Shown: positions 1 to 6,660 of the stretch, in pieces | Position numbering within the stretch: the first letter of the stretch is position 1 | How the letters are laid out: each line of letters opens with the position of its first letter | Source of the DNA: an uncultured Clostridia bacterium | GTDB lineage: Bacteria; Bacillota; Clostridia; Oscillospirales; Acutalibacteraceae | Direction of reading: 5' to 3' | NCBI GenBank assembly: GCA_937919155.1 | Contig: CALFPM010000182.1 | Span: forward strand, 1 to 10,665 | Length of the DNA stretch: 10,665 bases | Notes under the pieces: generated by a model | What the model was told of the DNA's origin: nothing | The model's input: only the letters and a program-made list of their open reading frames with translations | Databases searched by the model: none | Translations under genes and position numbers: made by a program

Positions 1-1
1 T

Positions 2-856
2 GAAATTGAAACAACAATCAACAACCGTTGCGAGGACCACTACCTGCAGGTAGGCTTCCCCACCAACATCAAGTCTGAGTTCTCATATGCACAGGGTCAG
101 TTTGACGTTGTCAAGCGCCCCGTAGCAATGCCTGATTACTCACTTTATGACGAAATTCCCATGACAGAGCATCCCATGAATTCATTCGTTGACCTTACAG
201 ACGGCGTTAACGGTGCTGCTCTGCTCAACACAGGTCTTAAGGCATACGAAGCAGCTGATGATGAGTTCAACACTCTTTATCTTTCACTTATCCGTGCATA
301 TCCTCTGCGCATATGCGTTACTGCAGATATGCAGAATTACAGCGATTGGGATAAGGGCTCACAGTGCATCGGCATCAACACATTCCGTTATGCATTTATG
401 CCCCACAGAGGCGACTGGGAAGAAGGTAATGTATGGCAGGAGAGCGAGCGCTTCAACCTCTATCTCACAGCAGGTCAGCTTGCACCTACCGCACACGGCA
501 AGAATCCTCTCACTCACGCTTTCCTTGAGCTTAAGGATGAAAACCTCAATGTCAGCGCAATCAAAAAGAGCGAAGACGGCGAAGGCTACATTGTCAGACT
601 TTTCAATCCCTCAGACAAGGCAATCAAGAATGCAATCAGACTCAACGGCGGCATAGCTCCCATCGAGAAGGCACAGTCACCTGTTGAAAGACAGGTTGCA
701 GAGTTTGAACTTCCTGCATATTCAGGCAAACCCTGGAAGGAAATCAAGCTTGTTACTCTCGAAGAGCTTGACGGCGAAACTCTCACCGTTGACAAAGACG
801 GCTTTGCTGAGTTCGAAATTACAGGCAAGAAGATTCTCACAATCAAGTTTATCTGA
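2..856 (+). CDS. Alpha-mannosidase, GH38 family, C-terminal part (5' end outside window)
   Basis: The open frame enters at base 2 and runs 284 codons to a TGA at 854-856, so the ATG at 128 is internal. GH38 enzymes hydrolyse alpha-mannosidic bonds in glycans. Seen here are features of the C-terminal beta-rich domain: a VGFPTNI segment followed by QFDVVKRP near the left edge, then MNSFVDLTDG, a LLNTGLKAYE stretch, LSLIRAY, and FRYAFMPHRGDW. These match the order in bacterial GH38 enzymes. The catalytic domain lies upstream and cannot be judged. No secretion signal can be assessed. Codon choice is strongly biased (AAG over AAA, GGC, TTC, CTC), unlike the next two genes, which suggests high expression. 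A strong terminator follows 12 bases after the stop, so this is the last gene of its transcript. The family call is fairly firm; the exact substrate linkage is unknown. Confidence 0.85.
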   Translation, partial: EIETTINNRCEDHYLQVGFPTNIKSEFSYAQGQFDVVKRPVAMPDYSLYDEIPMTEHPMNSFVDLTDGVNGAALLNTGLKAYEAADDEFNTLYLSLIRAYPLRICVTADMQNYSDWDKGSQCIGINTFRYAFMPHRGDWEEGNVWQESERFNLYLTAGQLAPTAHGKNPLTHAFLELKDENLNVSAIKKSEDGEGYIVRLFNPSDKAIKNAIRLNGGIAPIEKAQSPVERQVAEFELPAYSGKPWKEIKLVTLEELDGETLTVDKDGFAEFEITGKKILTIKFI

Positions 857-868
857 TTTTAAATTTAA

Positions 869-898
869 GGCTGTTCCCCTCGGGGAGCAGCCTTTTTT
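869..898 (+). terminator. Intrinsic terminator after the mannosidase gene
   Basis: GGCTGTTCCCC at 869-879 pairs with GGGGAGCAGCC at 882-892 (11 bp with one G-U pair), with a tiny apical loop that probably opens to four bases. Six T follow directly at 893-898. This is a textbook Rho-independent terminator on the + strand, and it separates the mannosidase transcript from the deacetylase gene. Confidence 0.93.
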
Positions 899-965
899 CT
901 TCAAAAAATTACAGAATTGTAAAAAATTTGTAAAATGGATTATTTTTCTTTTTTGTAAAATAAAG

Positions 966-993
966 TTGACAAACAGAATATATAATATATAAT
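966..993 (+). promoter_or_regulatory. Sigma-A-type promoter of the polysaccharide deacetylase gene
   Basis: A perfect -35 box TTGACA at 966-971 and a perfect -10 box TATAAT at 988-993 are separated by 16 bp. A second TATAAT at 981-986 is only 9 bp from the -35 and is unlikely to be used. Transcription would begin near 1000, giving a very short leader of about 17 bases that starts just before the ribosome-binding site. Confidence 0.8.
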
Positions 994-1016
994 AGCAAGA
1001 TATCGGGGGAATATGG

Positions 1017-2045
1017 ATGAAAAGAAAAAGATTATTTGTCACGGTTGCAGTTTTTTCCCTGTGCGGACTGTTGTTTCTCAGTTCCTGCGCAGAAAAAACA
1101 CCGGGCACAGAACAGGAAACCACAGAAAATCTGACAACAGAATCTTCTCAGGAAGAATCAAAGCCTGCATCAAAATACACAACAAAGGATAATCTGATTG
1201 CGCTGACTTTTGATGACGGGCCTTCAGCAAAGTCAACAAACCGAATTCTTGATGTGCTTGAGAAAAACAACAGCACCGCAACTTTTTTTGTTGTGGGTTA
1301 CAATATTGAAAAAAATATTTCAACAATCAAGCGCGCACACTCAATGGGATGCGAAATAGGAAATCATTCTCAAAGCCATAAAAATCTGATGAAATGCAGC
1401 AATTCGGAAATCAGGAATCAGGTTGACACACCCAATAAGCTTCTCAAAGAACTTGCGGACATTGATGTCAGGGTTTTCAGAGCGCCGGGCGGAAATTTTG
1501 ATGGCGTGGAAGAAAAAATCGGTATGCCTCTGATTCAGTGGAATGTGGACACTCTTGATTGGAAATATAAGGACGCCTCCAACGAAGACAGAACAGACAA
1601 GCAGCGCGAAGCTGACCTCAAAAAAATAGCGGATGAGGTTGTTAATAATGCTGCAAGAGGCGATATTGTGCTTATGCACGATATTTACGGCTTCACCGCC
1701 GACCTTTGCGAAATTATTGTGCCTGCACTCACAGAGAAAGGGTTTAAGCTTGTAACCGTCAGTGAAATGTATGATGCATACGGCGAGGAGCTCAAAGGCG
1801 GCAAGGTTTATCGCAACATTGATGTGATTGCGGATGCAGAACCTCTTGTTCCGGGCAATTACAGGGTAAAGACCAACGGCGGTGTGCTGAATATCCGCGA
1901 AAAGGCAGATAAATCTTCGCAGTCTCTTGCCAGAATTCCGAACCGAACCGATGTGACCGTGCTCAAATCCGTAAAGGGATGGGCATATGTTGAGTATTCG
2001 GGTGTGCACGGATGGGTGAATGCCGCTTTTTTGGAAAAGATATAA
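1017..2045 (+). CDS. Lipoprotein polysaccharide deacetylase (CE4/NodB) with C-terminal SH3b domain
   Basis: A 342-residue surface lipoprotein that probably N-deacetylates peptidoglycan or another N-acetylated wall glycan. Residues 1-24 form a lipoprotein signal ending in the lipobox LSSC (Cys24), followed by a Ser/Thr/Glu-rich linker (25-53). The CE4 catalytic domain spans about 58-250 with all five motifs: TFDDGPS at 64-70 (Asp66 likely base, Asp67 metal), HSxxH at 117-121 (metal histidines), RAPGG at 155-159, WNVDTLDW at 175-182 and LMHD at 219-222 (His221 likely acid). A charged stretch of about 38 residues lies between the last two motifs, longer than I expect for the family. Residues 280-342 form a bacterial SH3 domain (VLNIREKA, GWAYVEY, HGWVNAAFL), which usually binds peptidoglycan. 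GGGGGA at 1005-1010, six bases upstream, supports this ATG rather than the out-of-frame one at 1013. It has its own promoter; the next gene is also envelope-related. Confidence 0.92.
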   Translation: MKRKRLFVTVAVFSLCGLLFLSSCAEKTPGTEQETTENLTTESSQEESKPASKYTTKDNLIALTFDDGPSAKSTNRILDVLEKNNSTATFFVVGYNIEKNISTIKRAHSMGCEIGNHSQSHKNLMKCSNSEIRNQVDTPNKLLKELADIDVRVFRAPGGNFDGVEEKIGMPLIQWNVDTLDWKYKDASNEDRTDKQREADLKKIADEVVNNAARGDIVLMHDIYGFTADLCEIIVPALTEKGFKLVTVSEMYDAYGEELKGGKVYRNIDVIADAEPLVPGNYRVKTNGGVLNIREKADKSSQSLARIPNRTDVTVLKSVKGWAYVEYSGVHGWVNAAFLEKI

Positions 2046-2082
2046 TTATTAAAAAATTTCCAAACAAATTTTGCATATGATG

Positions 2083-2111
2083 TTAACTTTTGCAGAAATA
2101 TGTGTTATAAT
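2083..2111 (+). promoter_or_regulatory. Extended -10 promoter of the LCP gene
   Basis: A perfect -10 box TATAAT at 2106-2111 is preceded by TG at 2103-2104 (extended -10). It lies 17 bp from a weaker -35 box TTAACT at 2083-2088. The predicted start near 2118 leaves a leader of about 30 bases before the TTG start codon. No convincing terminator stands between the deacetylase gene and this promoter, so read-through is possible. Confidence 0.7.
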
Positions 2112-2138
2112 ACCAATTTAAAGACGTAAAAATTTTGT

Positions 2139-2145
2139 AGGTGAT
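2139..2145 (+). promoter_or_regulatory. Ribosome-binding site that supports a TTG start for the LCP gene
   Basis: AGGTGAT at 2139-2145 matches the 3' part of the extended Shine-Dalgarno consensus and ends three bases before TTG at 2149. That is the correct geometry for this shifted type of site. No in-frame ATG lies nearby, so the gene most likely starts with TTG. Confidence 0.7.
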
Positions 2146-2148
2146 TTT

Positions 2149-3654
2149 TTGAGCGACAAAAGGCAAAGAAAATCGGGCGGATTTGAGGATATTTCAAGCT
2201 ACAGCACGCCCAAAGGTTTTAAAAATAAAATAAAGTTTTTTTGGAACTTCAAGATAAAGCCTTTCTTTCTGAGAAATCAGAAAAGAAATCTCAAGGCGTT
2301 TCTCAGCGTTTTTATCTGCATTGTCCTTGTTGTTTCGGCGGCGGGCGGTGCATATCTGAGAAAGCTTATCGGTCTTATCAACCAGAGTGACGGACGCTTC
2401 GGTGATCCCAACGCGACTTTTGCTGTTGAGGAAATGGATGAAAATCTTTCTTTCAACACAATTTCTGACATTGCGGATGCCAATTCAATCAAAGAATGGC
2501 TCAAGTCATGGGCAACCAACGGCGGTGAGAAGATTTACAGCAAAAAGGTTATCAACATTTTGCTTATCGGCGAGGATGATGAGGACGGCTCTCACCGTTC
2601 CGACTCAACGATGCTTGTTTCCGTAAACACAAAAACAAAAACGATAACCATTTCGTCATTCCTGCGAGATTCATACACATATATGGACATCAACGGCAGC
2701 GAGCGTTACTGCAAAACCAACCATTCATATGGTTGGGGCGGTGCGGCATCGCTGATGGAAGTTCTTTCGAATAACTATAAAGTCAAGATTGATAAGTATG
2801 TTTCGATTAATTATCAGTCCTTCAAGGCGGCGATTGATGCTCTCGGCGGAGTTTCTGTTCCCATCACGGAAGCAGAGGCAAAATTTATGAACCGCACCAC
2901 AAGAGTCAAGGGATTCACAAGCGGTGAAAGCGTTCATCTTAACGGCGAACAGGCTCTTATCTATGCGAGAATAAGAAAGCTTGACAGTGAGGTTGAAAGA
3001 ACAAGAAGGCAGAGGGAGCTTATCAGCTCTGTTATCAGAAATGTGAAGGCATCCTCTCTCAGCGACCTTAACTATGCAATTGAAACCTTCCTTCCGTATG
3101 TTACAACCAACATCAAAACCAGCGAGATTCTTTCTCTCGGCACTCAGGCGCTGACGGAAGGCTGGCTTAAATATAATATTGTGAGTATGGTTGAGCCGTC
3201 TGAAGAACTTCGTTACGGCGTCAGCGGATTCCGCACTTATACAGGTTATCTTGATGTGTGGATTGTTGACTATATCAAGGCGGCAAGGGAACTTCAGCTT
3301 GCGCTTTACGGTCAGACAAACATCGAAATTGACCCTGCAACTCATGTTTCCGCAATAGATTTTGCAAAGGGAACAAACCGAGTGGACAGTGATTATGAGA
3401 CGGAAAATCAAGACGAAACCCGTTATTATTATGACGATGAAGAAAGTACAACCCGCCGGAATATTTTTGATTGGCCTGATACAGGTTACACCAGACCCGA
3501 AATAACGGTGCCCACTTTCACAATGCCTTCTTTCTTCGGAAATGACGAAACCACCGATGAAGAAACCTCTGATTACGGCGAAGACAGCGGCTATTATGAA
3601 GAGGAAACCACGGAATACTACGAAGAAACCGAAGATTCGGCAGAAGAATATTAA
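2149..3654 (+). CDS. LytR-CpsA-Psr (LCP) family protein with acidic Tyr/Thr/Glu-rich C-terminal tail
   Basis: A 501-residue membrane-anchored LCP protein. The family moves wall teichoic acid, capsule or related polymers from lipid carriers onto peptidoglycan, outside the membrane. A basic cytoplasmic N-terminus (1-47) precedes a single membrane segment (about 48-70). The LCP domain runs from about 133 to 300: VINILLIG at 134-141, a HRSDSTML stretch at 149-156 (Arg150 and Asp152 are typical pyrophosphate/metal-binding residues), SFLRD at 170-174, DALGGVSV at 230-237, and the signature LNGEQALIYARIRK at 264-277 with RTRRQRELI to 292. About 90 further residues end in an exposed tail. The last 36 residues (466-501) hold 18 Asp/Glu and six Tyr and have no Lys or Arg, which is unusual. 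The start is TTG with its own promoter, and a terminator follows at once, so the gene is monocistronic. The substrate polymer cannot be told. Confidence 0.93.
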   Translation: MSDKRQRKSGGFEDISSYSTPKGFKNKIKFFWNFKIKPFFLRNQKRNLKAFLSVFICIVLVVSAAGGAYLRKLIGLINQSDGRFGDPNATFAVEEMDENLSFNTISDIADANSIKEWLKSWATNGGEKIYSKKVINILLIGEDDEDGSHRSDSTMLVSVNTKTKTITISSFLRDSYTYMDINGSERYCKTNHSYGWGGAASLMEVLSNNYKVKIDKYVSINYQSFKAAIDALGGVSVPITEAEAKFMNRTTRVKGFTSGESVHLNGEQALIYARIRKLDSEVERTRRQRELISSVIRNVKASSLSDLNYAIETFLPYVTTNIKTSEILSLGTQALTEGWLKYNIVSMVEPSEELRYGVSGFRTYTGYLDVWIVDYIKAARELQLALYGQTNIEIDPATHVSAIDFAKGTNRVDSDYETENQDETRYYYDDEESTTRRNIFDWPDTGYTRPEITVPTFTMPSFFGNDETTDEETSDYGEDSGYYEEETTEYYEETEDSAEEY

Positions 3655-3658
3655 TAAG

Positions 3659-3682
3659 AACCCCGGAGAAATCCGGGGTTTT
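3659..3682 (+). terminator. Intrinsic terminator after the LCP gene
   Basis: CCCCGGA at 3661-3667 pairs with TCCGGGG at 3672-3678 around a GAAA loop. The flanking AA (3659-3660) can pair with the first T residues of the TTTT tract at 3679-3682. It starts four bases after the stop codon. Confidence 0.92.
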
Positions 3683-3723
3683 GTCATATCGGAATATCTG
3701 CGCATATTATGAACTGAACCGTC

Positions 3724-3752
3724 TTGATTTTTACGGGACAACGGTTTAAAAT
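3724..3752 (+). promoter_or_regulatory. Possible promoter of the ZIP transporter gene
   Basis: TTGATT at 3724-3729 and TAAAAT at 3747-3752 are spaced by 17 bp, each a fair match to the sigma-A boxes. Transcription would start about 3759, directly ahead of the ribosome-binding site. No metal-responsive operator with clear symmetry was seen. Confidence 0.45.
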
Positions 3753-3760
3753 AAAACAAA

Positions 3761-3767
3761 AAGGAGG
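3761..3767 (+). promoter_or_regulatory. Ribosome-binding site that sets the ZIP gene start at 3774
   Basis: AAGGAGG at 3761-3767 directly touches an ATG at 3768, leaving no spacer for initiation there. The in-frame ATG at 3774 lies six bases downstream, the normal distance. The start is therefore placed at 3774. Confidence 0.85.
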
Positions 3768-3773
3768 ATGCCT

Positions 3774-4526
3774 ATGGAAATGGTGCTTTTGACTGCTCTG
3801 GGTGTTGGCGGCGCAACCGTAATCGGCTCTGTTGCAGGTTTTGTGTTCAAAAAGATATCACATAAATTCAGCGACATAGTTCTTGCTTTTGCGGCGGGAG
3901 TTATGCTTGCGGCGGCGGTGCTGGGTCTTATAGTTCCGTCTGTTGAATACGGAGGAAAATACGGTCTGATTATCACTGTGGCAGGCATATTCACAGGCGC
4001 GGTGTGTCTTAATCTTATTGATAAGCTTGTGCCTCATATGCATAAATTTGTTGGCGGAGAAAAGGAAGGACGCGGCGGCGAGAAGCTTGACAAGGTTCTG
4101 CTTTTTGTAACCGCCATTGCCATTCATAATCTGCCCGAGGGCATCGCGGCAGGTGTAGGCTTCGGTTCGGGCAACACATCGGAAGCCTTCCTGATTGCAG
4201 GCGGTATTGCCCTGCAGAATATTCCCGAGGGTATGGTTATCATCGGGCCCATGCTTGCGGCAGGCATAACGCCGAAAAGAACTTTCCTGTGTGCAATGGC
4301 AACGGGACTCATTGAAGTGGCGGGAACTCTGCTGGGTTATTTTGCGGTGAGCCTGGCATCGGCGGTTCTGCCTTTTGCGCTTGCCTTTGCAGGAGGAACC
4401 ATGCTTTATGTCATCAGCGATGAAATGATACCCGAAACCCACTCCCACGGCAGTGAAACAGGCGCAACATATGCTCTGCTTGCAGGCTTTTGCGTAATGC
4501 TTGTTTCAGATGTGCTTCTTGCATAA
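3774..4526 (+). CDS. ZIP-family divalent metal transporter (ZupT/GufA-like)
   Basis: A 250-residue polytopic membrane protein. ZIP proteins carry zinc and other divalent metals such as iron or manganese into the cytoplasm. It is almost entirely hydrophobic and Gly/Ala-rich, consistent with about eight membrane segments. The two metal-site helices are clear: IHNLPEGIAAG at 117-127 (His118, Asn119, Glu122) and LQNIPEGMV at 147-155 (Gln148, Asn149, Glu152). The second site carries Gln where some relatives have His, as is common in the GufA branch. A late segment reads SDEMIPETHSHG at 225-236. The loop between helices 3 and 4 (about 84-106) is charged but not His-rich. Length is normal for bacterial ZIPs. 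It stands alone between two terminators, convergent with the TIR gene. The family is certain; the metal is not. Confidence 0.93.
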   Translation: MEMVLLTALGVGGATVIGSVAGFVFKKISHKFSDIVLAFAAGVMLAAAVLGLIVPSVEYGGKYGLIITVAGIFTGAVCLNLIDKLVPHMHKFVGGEKEGRGGEKLDKVLLFVTAIAIHNLPEGIAAGVGFGSGNTSEAFLIAGGIALQNIPEGMVIIGPMLAAGITPKRTFLCAMATGLIEVAGTLLGYFAVSLASAVLPFALAFAGGTMLYVISDEMIPETHSHGSETGATYALLAGFCVMLVSDVLLA

Positions 4527-4561
4527 AAAATAACGCCCACGGTGCATAACCGCGGGCGTTT
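4525..4561 (-). terminator. Hairpin shared by the converging ZIP and TIR genes
   Basis: AACGCCC at 4532-4538 pairs with GGGCGTT at 4554-4560. After one A-C mismatch, CGGT (4540-4543) pairs with ACCG (4549-4552) around a five-base loop. On the - strand the stem is followed by a T-rich tract, the complement of A4525-4530, so it is a good terminator for the TIR gene. On the + strand only TTT follows, so it should stop ZIP transcripts less efficiently. Confidence 0.82.
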
Positions 4562-4565
4562 GCTG

Positions 4566-5726
4566 TTAATATTCTTTTTCGTAAATAAAGTTTTTTAATT
4601 CAATTTCATAGCACCTTGAGGTATCTTTATAAAATTTGAAAGAAATTCTTCGCTCATAGTCATAAATGTATCCAAATTCATCGTAATCAAGACCCATATC
4701 AATATCATCTCGACCGAGTTTCTCTGGAGTTCCAAATTCTGCAACAAGTTCATCATAATGTGAACCCGGTTTTATTTTTCCGTTAACGGAGAAAGAAACA
4801 TTACAATCGGGTTCATATGAAATACAGCCGACTTTGCTGTTTATTAATTCACATGGCTCGGATGTATATGCGACGATATACACGAAGCTATCATTCTTTC
4901 GGATTAAAATATTGCTGGAGCGATAAATTGTTTCATTGATTGAATTATAAGTCTGAGGCTCCCAGCCGTTTGCATAAAGCTCCGAAAAATCACAAGGCAG
5001 AGAATATGTAACTCCGTCAAGCTCAAAAGTGAGATTGTTTAAAATTCCTTCAACGGAATCTGAAGTTTCTTCTTCGTTATTGTTCAACAAGCCCTGAAGA
5101 CTGTTCTTTGTGGTGTCATTGACTATATCGGATTTGATATCGGATTGAGTCGTGTCTCCTTCAGTGTAAGAAATGAGCTTATCCGCAAGCAATTCCAGGC
5201 AACTTGTCAATGCGATAAGAATAATGAAACCGATTACCAGCTTTTTCCAAAGCTTCATTTTCTTCTTTTCGCCGTTGTTTTTCGATTTTGGCATTTTTTT
5301 GCGGATTTTAACCTTTTCCGCAGGGGCGTTGAATTCTTCCTTTATGTCCCTGATTAAATTTTCTATTTCTTTTTCGGGCTTTTCCGTTGCGTTGTACATT
5401 TGAATTGTTCTGAAACCGAACGGGATAGAACCATTCAATGTTTCGGCGTCAAGAACAAAGGGTAAAATTCTTTTTTTGCCATCTCTTGCTGCTAATATTT
5501 CTTCTTGAACCCAATGTGCCTCCTGTGAATTTCTGGTGAGAATAAGCACAAATGCGGAACATCCTTTTATGGCCTCGGGGATTTCTTTTGAAAAGTCTTG
5601 ACCGCCATGTATTGATTTCTTATCCATCCAGCAGGGGATTCCATTGCTTTCAAGTGTGTTTTTTATCCATGTTGCCTGTTCAAAGTCTTTTGAACTGTAG
5701 CTTATAAAAACATATTTGCCGTCCAT
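4566..5726 (-). CDS. TIR-domain protein with one membrane segment and an extracytoplasmic C-terminal domain
   Basis: A 386-residue protein in three parts. Residues 1-135 form a TIR domain: YVFISYSSKD at 5-14, a BB-loop-like GIPCWMDKKSIHGGQDF at 29-45, FVLILTRNS at 59-67, WVQEEILAA at 72-80 and KRILPFVLD at 85-93. Glu76 aligns with the catalytic glutamate of NAD-cleaving TIR enzymes (SARM1-type WVxxE), so NAD hydrolysis is plausible but inferred. A Lys/Arg-rich stretch (138-162) precedes one hydrophobic segment (about 163-180), which puts the TIR domain inside the cell. Residues 190-230 are a polar linker; 231-386 should lie outside, starting TFELDGVTYSLP, with five Cys (245, 292, 301, 308, 372) and a GSxxxELVAEFGTPEK motif at 321-336. 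I recall similar ectodomain patterns in secreted Clostridia proteins but cannot name the family. AGGAGGA at 5736-5742 lies nine bases upstream. It follows chbG by 27 bp, probably co-transcribed, but its codon use is more AT-rich. Confidence 0.85.
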   Translation of the reverse strand: MDGKYVFISYSSKDFEQATWIKNTLESNGIPCWMDKKSIHGGQDFSKEIPEAIKGCSAFVLILTRNSQEAHWVQEEILAARDGKKRILPFVLDAETLNGSIPFGFRTIQMYNATEKPEKEIENLIRDIKEEFNAPAEKVKIRKKMPKSKNNGEKKKMKLWKKLVIGFIILIALTSCLELLADKLISYTEGDTTQSDIKSDIVNDTTKNSLQGLLNNNEEETSDSVEGILNNLTFELDGVTYSLPCDFSELYANGWEPQTYNSINETIYRSSNILIRKNDSFVYIVAYTSEPCELINSKVGCISYEPDCNVSFSVNGKIKPGSHYDELVAEFGTPEKLGRDDIDMGLDYDEFGYIYDYERRISFKFYKDTSRCYEIELKNFIYEKEY

Positions 5727-5753
5727 AACAGCAATTCCTCCTCGGGGCAGGGC

Positions 5754-6641
5754 TTAACCCATCACCTTGCCGCCCTTCATTTTGATGAGCTCTCTGTAGC
5801 TGATAAGCTCAACGCCGTGGTCCTTAAGATACTTGTGGGTGTAGGGGTCTTTCATGAGCTGATACTCCCATACTCTGTCCTGCCATCTGCCTGTGATGCC
5901 CTTGAGTTCGTCACTTTCAACAGAGGGATGGATGAATGTTTCGGTAACACCGTCTTCGGGAATATCTGTCCAGATTTTGAGGATTGTATCTCTGTATACC
6001 TCGTAGCTTACGCGCATATCGTCATTCCAATCAGGGAAGAGAAGATAATCGGGGATAACTACGTTATATTTCTTGCCCCACTTCTTTGAGAGAAGCGTGA
6101 TTGCGGCATAGAGGAAATAAGGTGTGCCGTTGGGACAGATTCTCTTGTCGTGCTTTGTGTAAAGACGGTATGCATAGCCGTATTCACCGCAAACGCGGAG
6201 AGTCATCTTTGCAAGACCAAGTCTGCCTGTGTAGTGTCCGTAAAGTGAACCCATGTGGTTATCTGTGTGTGAAGGCTTCATGCCCCAGCTGTGAGCAAGG
6301 TCAATCTGTGCGCGGATTTCAGCCTCAAGGTCTTCATATGTAGCGTTCTTTTCAACCTGGTCGCTTTCGTGCCACATAAAGCCTTCTTCGTCAATAAGTG
6401 ACTTGCCGTTTGTGAGAGGCTTCCAGCGGTATTTGCCCCATTCGCTTGTCATTGTGAGGTGAACGCCGATTGCGTATTCGGGGTGAGCGATTGAGAAATC
6501 AACGGCATCCTTTGCTGTGGGACAGGGAATCATTACTGTTGCGGATTTAAGGAAACCGCCTTCAAAAAGTTCTGCAACCGCCTGGTTAGCGGCGTTGCAC
6601 ATTCCGTAGTCGTCTGCATTAACGATAAGATATTTAGCCAT
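5754..6641 (-). CDS. ChbG/YdjC-family carbohydrate deacetylase
   Basis: A 295-residue cytoplasmic enzyme of the YdjC/ChbG/HpnK family, metal-dependent deacetylases that remove acetyl groups from N-acetylated sugars such as chitobiose derivatives. Visible motifs are YLIVNADDYG at 4-13 (Asp10 and Asp11), IGVHL at 58-62 (His61), SHTDNHMG at 124-131 (His125, Asp127) and FIHPS at 236-240 (His238). Asp11, His61 and His125 are the expected metal ligands, so the active site looks intact. Length is near the upper end for the family and there is no signal peptide. AGGA at 6651-6654, nine bases ahead of the ATG, supports the start. Codon use is strongly biased toward AAG, GGC and CTT/CTC, like the mannosidase and purC. 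It is first in a likely operon with the TIR gene. No chitobiose transport or beta-glycosidase genes are nearby, so the substrate is open. Confidence 0.92.
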   Translation of the reverse strand: MAKYLIVNADDYGMCNAANQAVAELFEGGFLKSATVMIPCPTAKDAVDFSIAHPEYAIGVHLTMTSEWGKYRWKPLTNGKSLIDEEGFMWHESDQVEKNATYEDLEAEIRAQIDLAHSWGMKPSHTDNHMGSLYGHYTGRLGLAKMTLRVCGEYGYAYRLYTKHDKRICPNGTPYFLYAAITLLSKKWGKKYNVVIPDYLLFPDWNDDMRVSYEVYRDTILKIWTDIPEDGVTETFIHPSVESDELKGITGRWQDRVWEYQLMKDPYTHKYLKDHGVELISYRELIKMKGGKVMG

Positions 6642-6660
6642 ATTTTCAAGTCCTTTCGGT

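Noticed and set aside
722..1123. Open frame on the - strand across the mannosidase terminator and the deacetylase promoter
   Set aside because: It reads through a strong terminator hairpin and AT-rich promoter DNA; the product is low complexity with no motif.
1341..2009. Open frame of 222 codons on the - strand opposite the deacetylase gene
   Set aside because: The sense strand encodes all CE4 motifs and an SH3b domain; the antisense product shows no family features.
2053..2072. Inverted repeat AAAATTT / AAATTTT after the deacetylase gene
   Set aside because: The stem has only A-T pairs and no following T-run, so it is too weak to call a terminator and is expected in AT-rich DNA.
2725..3759. 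Long open frame (344 codons) on the - strand opposite the LCP gene
   Set aside because: It reads antisense through a complete LCP gene with intact motifs. Its product is Cys/Phe/Ile-rich without recognisable motifs, and no good ribosome-binding site was identified. It is best explained by the codon composition of the real gene.
4566..6641. ChbG plus TIR protein as a Thoeris-type or other known TIR defence system
   Set aside because: No Sir2/ThsA-like effector, STING, CBASS nucleotidyltransferase or pAgo gene is present in the window, and ChbG is a normal metabolic deacetylase. Only the unusual TIR architecture itself is reported.
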